Origin: Candidatus Saccharimonadota bacterium
GTDB taxonomy: Bacteria; Patescibacteriota; Saccharimonadia; Saccharimonadales; Saccharimonadaceae
DNA: 64,000 nt
NCBI GenBank assembly: GCA_002726935.1
Contig: PBTC01000019.1
Coordinates: forward strand, 82,435 to 146,434
Reading direction: 5' to 3'
Shown here: piece after piece, positions 19,053-26,584 of the stretch
Layout: each line of letters opens with the position of its first letter
How positions within the stretch are numbered: position 1 is the stretch's first letter
The notes under the pieces: generated by a model
Told to the model about the DNA's origin: nothing
The model's input: the letters and a program-made list of their open reading frames with translations, nothing else
Database searches by the model: none
Program-made: the position numbers and the translations under genes

Positions 19053-19652
19053 TCAGTGCTCCGACTTAAAAACACTCAGGTGGGCGACATCTACAATTAG
19101 CGCCTCCCCTGCCTTCGAAAAACTAGCGCGATGCCTCGTTTTTTCAACCCCGGACTTTGTGGTAAATGGAATTGGCTCCAGAATCAACATTGGCTCCGCG
19201 TCTTCCTTTTTCCTGCGGGACTCAAACTTAGATAGAAGATATTCGTCGCTGGGGTGTGTTTTTGCGGTAGAAAAGTTTTCCACGAACCTTGTTGCTTGTT
19301 CTTCACTGACGCCAAGCATTTCGGCGGCCTCCTCTACAATTGTTGAGAGGCCTGTAAGGTGGCGATGTGCCAAATAAACAAACAAGCAAGCCTCGAACAA
19401 ATAGATGTTCGAGCTCTTGGCTGTTCTCATGATTGAAAAGCAAGCCATAACCTTCATAAGCACGAGGATATTCGTCTCGTCTAGGGTTTCAAGAGTTCTC
19501 TTTGTGTTCTGCGGTCTACTCTTGGTTGATGTATGCCCCTTACTTGAAACATCATCGTCAAGGTCACTTGACGACTCCGGCTCCTTCTCCTCGTGCTCAG
19601 CAAGCCATGCGTCTACTTCATCGAAGTCAAGTTTTAAAATATCTTGAGCCAC
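19053..19652 (-). CDS. Hypothetical protein
   Basis: 199 aa ORF, divergent from 19713/19746. Confidence 0.5.
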   Translation of the reverse strand: MAQDILKLDFDEVDAWLAEHEEKEPESSSDLDDDVSSKGHTSTKSRPQNTKRTLETLDETNILVLMKVMACFSIMRTAKSSNIYLFEACLFVYLAHRHLTGLSTIVEEAAEMLGVSEEQATRFVENFSTAKTHPSDEYLLSKFESRRKKEDAEPMLILEPIPFTTKSGVEKTRHRASFSKAGEALIVDVAHLSVFKSEH

Positions 19653-19688
19653 CGAAACACCTATCGTAAGAGTTTTTAATATAATATT

Positions 19689-19706
19689 CTACATTGTACA
19701 CAGTAA
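19689..19706. promoter_or_regulatory. Operator-like palindrome CTAC-ATT-GTAC-ACA-GTAA
   Basis: Between divergent 19652(-) and 19746(+). Confidence 0.65.
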
Positions 19707-19745
19707 AACAAAATGTTCTCGTTTTTCGAGTTCTTAAGGGTCCTT

Positions 19746-21677
19746 ATGTTAACCAAGAGCAAAAAAATAAACGTTGGAACGAAAGGTGATGCGCACGTGC
19801 GCTTACAAGCGGTTATTCAATCCCAACGGATAGAGATTTCGAACCAAAAACACCAGGACGAAAAAAAGACCCTGGAGATCGCCCTCGAGAATGCACAAAA
19901 CGAATTAAGAGCTCTCAAATCGGCACCCCACAGAGGCCAGGCCGTTACGGTAAACCCAGATCAAAGCTTTGCGTCTCCCGTGGAAAAAGAGGACATAGAT
20001 GGTCGTGTGCCTACGAATTGGAAGGCCCCTTCAGGATTTGATGCCGAAGAACTTCGAAAGCGCATAGCTCAAGAGGAAGAGGCTCTGGCATTGAAAGCTC
20101 CTTTAGTTCCGGGTGGCAAAAGTGAGGACTGCGAGCTTGATGGAAAAATGCCTCTTGGACCGAGAAAAGATCCGATAAATTCACTCTCGGCTGACCGGGT
20201 TTTCGCGGCCAATAGCAGATCAGACAAGTCGTCAGTCAAGACCCCTGCGCCAGCCTTCAAGGATTTCTTAAAGAACAAGGCGGGAATGACCAGCGGGACG
20301 TCAGACTCGGTCGCGAATAAGTCCGATGAGGTTAGGGCTCCGCATGACCGCAACGGGGTGGCTTCTGAAATTGAAAAATCCCTTGCTCAGCTCGAAATCA
20401 ACATAAACAAGAGCGTTTCGGATGTGGACTACGATTTAGATTTCAGTGTTGATCAGGAATTCTGTGATGGGCGGGATACTTTTGATGAAGACAGCATTCC
20501 GGTATTGACGGATAAGATTACCCGTGGATCGGGCACGGAAGCCGCCATAATAAGCCAAAGCAGTCATGTAGCTTCCAGTTTCACGATGTCTATTTCAGCG
20601 CTATTGTCGTCGTGGTTATTATCGATCTCCAGAAAGACGGCGGTAGCAGGAGCGGTTCAACGAACATACTTGATAGAGGATCCTCACGAAAACAGGGCGC
20701 TACACTTATTTGCCGATACACGAGAAACGAGTGTCTCTCGATCACATTGCTTGACACGCCTGAACGATTGGAACGACGAAATCTCTGTCCCGCAACCGGG
20801 CGTATTCCATGTTTTCCGGCCAAAGTTTGTGAGTTCAATAAGCAAGGATTCTATTCTGTTAACAAGGCCGCAAAGTAGCGCTTGTTTTTACAAGTGGGTG
20901 ACGCCGCTTCCGGGAATGGGCGAGCAAACCGTTTTACAGGCTTTCGTGGAAAAACAGTTGCCTTATTTGCACGCGACGGTCAGTAAGCAGGTCACAGATT
21001 TGTGGACGGTAGCTCGGGAGGCGTTCGTATCAGGAATTGCTTTGTCAGAATCGAGCGTGTCTGATTTGTCCGCTAAAAACAGGATTTACGAAACTACCAA
21101 AGTTCTTCTTACCCGCCCTCTTCTCACTGCGCTTTTTTCCCAGGCGCCCGGAACCTCCGAGCTTTTAATTGATTATTTGGGCAAGAAGGATTCGATAAAG
21201 CAAATCGAGTGGAGTGAACTACCATGGTTTGACTACCCACCTCAGATTATCCTTTTCCATCTGATTGGCGACATTGCTGCATCAGGTATATGCAGTCTCT
21301 CAAGCGCTAGAGTAATGGGCTTGTTAGACAAGATTCTCATGTTGTCACCAGAATCAGAACTGGACACAAACGCCCTTATGTACATTCGATTGTTGGATGA
21401 GCATTCTGCATTTCAGTCCAAGCTGGAGGATGCCTCTCTGGGAGATGTCTTTTTAAATGAAGGGACCCAGGTAATTCGATCGGAGACGATTGACTCCGAT
21501 ATATACGACAACCCGGGCCTAGAAGTCTTTACTAGAGAAGACGGATTGACCATGGTTCGAGGGCCCCTTATCTCTCGTCTGTCGGCTCAGTTTTCAGGAC
21601 TCAAAGCAAATTTGAAAGAACTGGGCCTTTTTAGACCGGAACTTGATTTGATCTGTAGAGAGATCCAAGCGAAATGA
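19746..21677 (+). CDS. Hypothetical protein
   Basis: Track ORF starts 19713, but the ATG at 19746 has a better SD-like context (cttaagggtccttATG). Confidence 0.5.
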   Translation: MLTKSKKINVGTKGDAHVRLQAVIQSQRIEISNQKHQDEKKTLEIALENAQNELRALKSAPHRGQAVTVNPDQSFASPVEKEDIDGRVPTNWKAPSGFDAEELRKRIAQEEEALALKAPLVPGGKSEDCELDGKMPLGPRKDPINSLSADRVFAANSRSDKSSVKTPAPAFKDFLKNKAGMTSGTSDSVANKSDEVRAPHDRNGVASEIEKSLAQLEININKSVSDVDYDLDFSVDQEFCDGRDTFDEDSIPVLTDKITRGSGTEAAIISQSSHVASSFTMSISALLSSWLLSISRKTAVAGAVQRTYLIEDPHENRALHLFADTRETSVSRSHCLTRLNDWNDEISVPQPGVFHVFRPKFVSSISKDSILLTRPQSSACFYKWVTPLPGMGEQTVLQAFVEKQLPYLHATVSKQVTDLWTVAREAFVSGIALSESSVSDLSAKNRIYETTKVLLTRPLLTALFSQAPGTSELLIDYLGKKDSIKQIEWSELPWFDYPPQIILFHLIGDIAASGICSLSSARVMGLLDKILMLSPESELDTNALMYIRLLDEHSAFQSKLEDASLGDVFLNEGTQVIRSETIDSDIYDNPGLEVFTREDGLTMVRGPLISRLSAQFSGLKANLKELGLFRPELDLICREIQAK

Positions 21678-22687
21678 TGCACTCAGAAAGCTTGACTCGA
21701 ATTCATTCTTACCAATCAGTATTGGAATCTTGCCTGATATCACCGGTTGGGGTTCAGCTTGGTCGCGTCCTCTCGAATAGCCTAGAAAGATCATTGGCTT
21801 CAGACGAATTGTTAGAATCGCGAAATTTCAAGCAGTTGGTGAGCTCCGTTGGGGCAAAAATAAGACCGGAGTTCTCGTTCCTGAGTGAAATGGATCTGTC
21901 ACGATTTCTCGCTCGAGGTCTTTTTTTGTACGAAGGGATGGTCTCTGATGTGTTGGGTGTTTGCCTGGCGGCAACAGAAGTAATGGAGAGTTCATACGTC
22001 GAAGAACATCAGTTGGTCTCAGAAATAAGGTATCTATCTATTTCTTTCTGTGGAACACAACACGTCGGTACCATAGATGCATTGATTCTGAAGCCATGGT
22101 CCTTTAATGATCTTAACTGGCGCAGAGCCATTAGCTGGGCGACTTTATACGACCAGTTTGATGACGTTAAAAAAACCTCATTACTGATAAAAGCAATAAA
22201 GCTTGGTTTGAACATAAACGAAGGTGATTTTATGATTCGCCCGAGGTTCAGAGGAATGAAAAGCGCGGATTTAAAAACGGTCATCTCCCGATGTGGCACC
22301 GGGATCCAGAATGGGCTGAGTGCTTTGCTTTCTCTGCTCAATGTGGTTCTTTTCGGATTAAACCGAGTCGTCGCCAAAATGGATATGGGCGTGAGAACTA
22401 GCATCTTGGATAGAAATGAGGTGTTCGCGAAGATTTACTACGCCTGCTGCCAGCTTGCAGACTCCCTTGATCAAAGGCCTGGTGGTTACGAATACCTCCT
22501 TCAACGCGCCAATGCTGATACGTGGATAACCCAAAAGCGAACCGGATCCCCGTCGTGGGCCAAGCCTTCGGAAGTAAGGTTGTCGCCGCATTGGCGTGCG
22601 GCTGAAGAAAATGGATTTGTCAGCCAAATAACGGCACATGGAAAGACCCCGGCCGAGGGATGGAGGTATGTCCGAACCTCCACATGA
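21674..22687 (+). CDS. Hypothetical protein
   Basis: 337 aa ORF, 4-bp overlap with the preceding ORF (coupled). Confidence 0.55.
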   Translation: MMHSESLTRIHSYQSVLESCLISPVGVQLGRVLSNSLERSLASDELLESRNFKQLVSSVGAKIRPEFSFLSEMDLSRFLARGLFLYEGMVSDVLGVCLAATEVMESSYVEEHQLVSEIRYLSISFCGTQHVGTIDALILKPWSFNDLNWRRAISWATLYDQFDDVKKTSLLIKAIKLGLNINEGDFMIRPRFRGMKSADLKTVISRCGTGIQNGLSALLSLLNVVLFGLNRVVAKMDMGVRTSILDRNEVFAKIYYACCQLADSLDQRPGGYEYLLQRANADTWITQKRTGSPSWAKPSEVRLSPHWRAAEENGFVSQITAHGKTPAEGWRYVRTST

Positions 22688-22697
22688 ATTCACCTTT

Positions 22698-23252
22698 CTA
22701 ACAGCGTGACGTTAATTTGAGAGCCCTTCCACTAAAGACCATTTCGAAATTCGCCAGCACATCCATTCCTAAAATTCCCGAATCAGAATGACTTTGTAAA
22801 AGCAGCATATCGACATCAAGACGTTGTCCGTTAATGGATATCGATTGCCTGGGAAAAACCTCTGCAGATGTGTGCCCCCCAGCAGTTTCAATTGGAATGT
22901 AATTGAGGGGTTCATCGGAAGAGGAAGGCTTAAGCGCGTAACTCAGATTGAAAGGAAGCGAGCTGTTCGTAGCGCCGGTGTCGATCAACATTGGAACGGA
23001 TTTCTCGTTGACGTTCACCATGATAAAAAAGAGGTCACTGGAGTCTCTCTCGTATATTGCTGCTTGGCCACACTGATACACGGATTTTGAGACAGAGGCC
23101 GTGGAAAAGTCCTCTATGTCATGGTCCACTGACAGTTCCTTTGAGACGAAGCTAACCCCTAGGACAACGCCGGCAGAAACTAGCGAAAGATACAAGAAAA
23201 CAGCAAAAAAGACATCTTTCCCGGTATGATTTTTATTGTTAATTTTCAGCAT
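22698..23252 (-). CDS. Membrane-anchored retropepsin-like aspartic protease (clan AA)
   Basis: N-terminal TM segment; VPMLIDTGATNSSLP active-site motif; SGILGMDVLANFEMVFSGRALKL second conserved block. Confidence 0.75.
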   Translation of the reverse strand: MLKINNKNHTGKDVFFAVFLYLSLVSAGVVLGVSFVSKELSVDHDIEDFSTASVSKSVYQCGQAAIYERDSSDLFFIMVNVNEKSVPMLIDTGATNSSLPFNLSYALKPSSSDEPLNYIPIETAGGHTSAEVFPRQSISINGQRLDVDMLLLQSHSDSGILGMDVLANFEMVFSGRALKLTSRC

Positions 23253-23348
23253 GGCAGCACTGCTTTTTTAGAGTGATAAAAGCTAGTACAACCTACGACG
23301 TGAGGATATTATTGGTCATGAATCACAAAAAGCAACCTAGAGGCAATA

Positions 23349-23957
23349 ATGACCTATTACAGTAAAACCTACGGCGTCGAGAGAACCAGCGGGCCCAACG
23401 GCGAAACAATCGTTCAGGTAAAAGATACAAAAAACAATGTTGCGTTCTCTACTGAGTATAGCGGAGAGGATCTCGATTCCGCGGATTTCCTAAAACAAAT
23501 TCAGGCGAAGGCAAAAGGTTACGTAGCCATGGGGTCTGAAATTGTCGGTGAAACCGACTTCAAGACCATGAAGGAGTCCGGCCCAGTTGTCATTTATTCT
23601 GAGGCAATTGAGGACTATAGTGCAGACGGGGAAAACGGTCTTCCAGCTCTAAACACCTCCGAGCAGGAAAAAGCTGTAACTTTTGCTGATTTTGCTCGAG
23701 AAATGAAATACAAAGGTCTAACGTCAGTGGTAAATGACGTAGGTGTTTTTAGTGGCCAAGACGGATCTAAGTCCAAGGGATTCTTGCTGTTGGGCCAAAA
23801 TGAAAGCATGGCTCACATCATTAAAATTCACAAGATTGACGGGGTGGAACCAAAACAGGGACAGCTACAATCAATACTGAATGCGGTGCAATCGATGTCG
23901 TTGTCAAGAGGTGTTGCCCCTGGGCGGAAAATGGCCCCTCAGGGACCAGGAATGTAA
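23349..23957 (+). CDS. Hypothetical protein
   Basis: 202 aa ORF followed by a clear terminator. Confidence 0.5.
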   Translation: MTYYSKTYGVERTSGPNGETIVQVKDTKNNVAFSTEYSGEDLDSADFLKQIQAKAKGYVAMGSEIVGETDFKTMKESGPVVIYSEAIEDYSADGENGLPALNTSEQEKAVTFADFAREMKYKGLTSVVNDVGVFSGQDGSKSKGFLLLGQNESMAHIIKIHKIDGVEPKQGQLQSILNAVQSMSLSRGVAPGRKMAPQGPGM

Positions 23958-23977
23958 CTATTTAGGTTGCTAGTAAC

Positions 23978-24000
23978 AACGGGCCTTTAAGGCCCGTTTC
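23978..24000 (+). terminator. Rho-independent terminator
   Basis: aacgggcc-tttaa-ggcccgtt followed by T-rich sequence. Confidence 0.85.
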
Positions 24001-24029
24001 TATTTTAAAGCTCTGAGATCTCCAAAACC

Positions 24030-24344
24030 TCATGAGGAAACTGCGATACGAACCGTTGGTTTTTTCTGTTTGTGCAACACACAGAAGGCAGAGAATACGG
24101 CGCCTATCACACCTATTTGGAGGAATTCTTTTTTAAACTCAGAAAACAAGTAGACAGAGGTTCGCATGTCCGCTGGAACAAGGAGGAAGGCAACTAACAA
24201 TGAGCACAAGGCTACTAGGTAGATGTCTTGGCAGGCGCTCTTCTTAAGTGCAACGTCGCCGCGAGCGTGGGCAAACAAAGCTATTGGGACCCAGCTCAAA
24301 AAGAAAGCAATTGAAAAAAAGATGGATAAATACAAAACCTGCAT
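24030..24344 (-). CDS. Small membrane protein
   Basis: 104 aa, three hydrophobic segments. Confidence 0.45.
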   Translation of the reverse strand: MQVLYLSIFFSIAFFLSWVPIALFAHARGDVALKKSACQDIYLVALCSLLVAFLLVPADMRTSVYLFSEFKKEFLQIGVIGAVFSAFCVLHKQKKPTVRIAVSS

Positions 24345-24449
24345 GATAGTACCCCCAGAGTTGTTAGGGACATACTATCGATCAGCGGATTATTCTAAGA
24401 CAGAAAAAGAAACGCAAAAATGATGCATTTAATATTAAGGCGCTAGTGA

Positions 24450-24719
24450 TCAGCGGGCCTCTAAAGCATTCGTATTCAACATAAACCGTCCAACAACACT
24501 CTTCGCTAAGTCCAGGTTGGTGTTAAGCGGTCTCTCCGCGAGAGCTGCGGTAATGGGTGCAGAGGCGGAGTCGGAAATTTTTGGGATCTCGTAAAACACG
24601 TGATCGCTAAAAACAATCAAAGCGAAGGACTCTCGGGCTTGCGACTCACCTTCGACCGCGATTGAAATTTTTGGGTTTTTTATCATGTCATCCTCTTTTG
24701 TGAAGAATGATGATGCCAA
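24450..24719 (-). CDS. Hypothetical protein
   Basis: 89 aa ORF. Confidence 0.35.
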   Translation of the reverse strand: MASSFFTKEDDMIKNPKISIAVEGESQARESFALIVFSDHVFYEIPKISDSASAPITAALAERPLNTNLDLAKSVVGRFMLNTNALEAR

Positions 24720-25134
24720 AAAGTTCCACTGAAAGAAAGGACTTTCTACCCGGAAAAAGCGGTGAGCCGCAAATAATGTAAGATATGCGATATATCAGAA
24801 TTTTACAATCTGTAACAAATGCGTAACCATCTGATTTTAAACATGTATTTTGTGCACTAGAAAAGCACGTATGCTGTCACCTTTTTAGGTGTCAACCAAT
24901 TTGGGTCCCCATCTCGGCTGGAAAAATGGGCCCTGTAATACTAGGGAACTATCATTTCTTAACAAGAGAAATCGGTTGAAATTTGAAATGTAGGAAAAAA
25001 AGAGACGCGATGTAAGAAATTGGATAATGTCGCCAGATTGGAAGCCGTAAAAGGTCACATGTAGTACAGCGAAGCAAAAAACGCGACGACTGCAAACAGT
25101 TACCAAACACGGTATTCCAAACAAGGAGCTAAAA

Positions 25135-26376
25135 ATGGCACTAGGCATTAACACAAACGTACAATCACTGATCGCTCAACGTAACCTGACACGCAGCGGT
25201 TCCTCACTATCAACTTCTATCGAGCGTCTGTCCTCTGGTTTGCGCATCAACAGTGCACGTGACGATGCTGCCGGTCTGGCCATCTCCGAGCGTATGAGCT
25301 CACAATTGCGCGGTATGGAAGTTGCAAAGCGCAACGCAAACGATGGTATCTCCGCACTGCAGGTAGCTGATGGCTCCCTGTCTTCCTTGGGCGACAGCCT
25401 GCAGCGCATGCGCGAACTGGCTGTACAAGCTTCCAACGGCACCTTGTCTGCCGCCGACCGCGAAAACCTGAACCTGGAATTCATGCAATTGTCTGACGAG
25501 CTGTCACGTGTAGCCGGCGGCGCAGAGTTCAACGGTGTGAAGTTGCTTGAAGGTGATGGTGTTACTCCCGGATCCCAACTGATGTTCGAGCTGCAGATTG
25601 GCTTTGCTTCTGATGCGCAACTGAATATCGCTTTTGACGATGTCGCAAGCGAAATAGACAATTTCTACACTGCTCGCAGCGTAGCGCCAGCAACGTTTAC
25701 CGCCACCAATGCAAGCACGACCGACGTCACATTGACCGAGTTGGCAGTAGGTAATGCTGCAACAGCACTGGCAACTACGGCAAACACAGAGACCATGATC
25801 GATGTAGACGGCGACGGCCTGAATGACTTCGTGGCTGTTGGTAATGGCGCCACAGCGGACGTCTTTGAACTGACCCCAAATGGCGAGCGTGGCAGACAAA
25901 CTGCAACCGGCGTAACAGGTACCGTTGGTGCTCTGACTCTGGCCAACCTTGGCGTAACAAACCAGACCGCAGCAAACACCACTGCTGGTGAAGAGTTGAC
26001 CCTGGAGTTGGGCAATGCCACATTGAAGCTGGAATCTGATGGTACAAACTTCACAGAGGCCCGCTTCACCGAGCGTCTGAGTGGTTCAAATGGATCTCAA
26101 GCACAACAAATTTTGGACAAGATCGATAGCTTGCTGGACACAGTGAACAACCAGCGCGCCACACTGGGTGCAGGTATCAACCGCCTGGACGCAGTGATCA
26201 ACAACCTGGAAACCTCCATTGTTAACCTGGGTGCTGCCCGTGGCCGTATCGTGGATGCAGACTTCGCTCGCGAAACTGCAAACTTGACCCGCACGCAGAT
26301 CCTGCAGCAGGCTGGTACAGCCATGTTGGCCCAGGCAAACCAGTTGCCCGCTAACGTTCTGAGCCTGTTGGGCTAA
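25135..26376 (+). CDS. fliC: Flagellin
   Basis: MALGINTNVQSLIAQRNLTRSGSSLSTSIERLSSGLRINSARDDAAGLAISERM and C-terminal RGRIVDADFARETANLTRTQILQQAGTAMLAQANQLPANVLSLLG; SD aaggag. Confidence 0.98.
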   Translation: MALGINTNVQSLIAQRNLTRSGSSLSTSIERLSSGLRINSARDDAAGLAISERMSSQLRGMEVAKRNANDGISALQVADGSLSSLGDSLQRMRELAVQASNGTLSAADRENLNLEFMQLSDELSRVAGGAEFNGVKLLEGDGVTPGSQLMFELQIGFASDAQLNIAFDDVASEIDNFYTARSVAPATFTATNASTTDVTLTELAVGNAATALATTANTETMIDVDGDGLNDFVAVGNGATADVFELTPNGERGRQTATGVTGTVGALTLANLGVTNQTAANTTAGEELTLELGNATLKLESDGTNFTEARFTERLSGSNGSQAQQILDKIDSLLDTVNNQRATLGAGINRLDAVINNLETSIVNLGAARGRIVDADFARETANLTRTQILQQAGTAMLAQANQLPANVLSLLG

Positions 26377-26462
26377 TCATAGAGGGCTCGAAGCCCTTTA
26401 TGGCTCCCTTGGAGCTTATCTCCTTGTGATCAAGAGGAGTTCAGAGACCCAAGTGAAGACAT

Positions 26463-26488
26463 AAGGGCGGCTACAATGCCGCCCTTTT
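26463..26488 (+). terminator. Rho-independent terminator after fliC
   Basis: aagggcggc-tacaat-gccgccctt followed by T's. Confidence 0.92.
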
Positions 26489-26584
26489 GTCTTGCAGTAG
26501 CAGCATTAGAAAAGAACCCTGCTCAAGAAGCTGTGTTGTTCTTGGTGTTAGAAATTATAGGCCCACGGGCTATCGAGGCTAAAT

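Noticed and set aside
19713-19745. Track start codon of the 654-aa ORF, 7 bp after the palindrome
   Set aside because: No ribosome-binding site; ATG at 19746 has better context, so the palindrome is upstream regulatory DNA rather than leader overlap.
19746-21677. Possible MobH/TraI_2-type relaxase
   Set aside because: The KWVTPLPGMGEQTVLQAFVEKQL region faintly recalls the TraI_2 'LPAS' block, but the characteristic HHH/HD residues are absent.
23281-23300. GTAC-centred sequence aaagctaGTACaacctac upstream of 23349
   Set aside because: Only the core GTAC agrees; arms do not match the dyad consensus.
25090-25110. acatgtaGTACagcgaag upstream of fliC as a regulon dyad
   Set aside because: Lacks the TTAC/GTAA arms; not counted. 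(Its location is near 25055-25075 in the fliC leader.)
25176-25661. Antisense ORFs across fliC (161 aa and several others)
   Set aside because: Mirror frames of a confidently coding flagellin; composition (Ser/Arg/Pro-rich) typical of spurious antisense ORFs.
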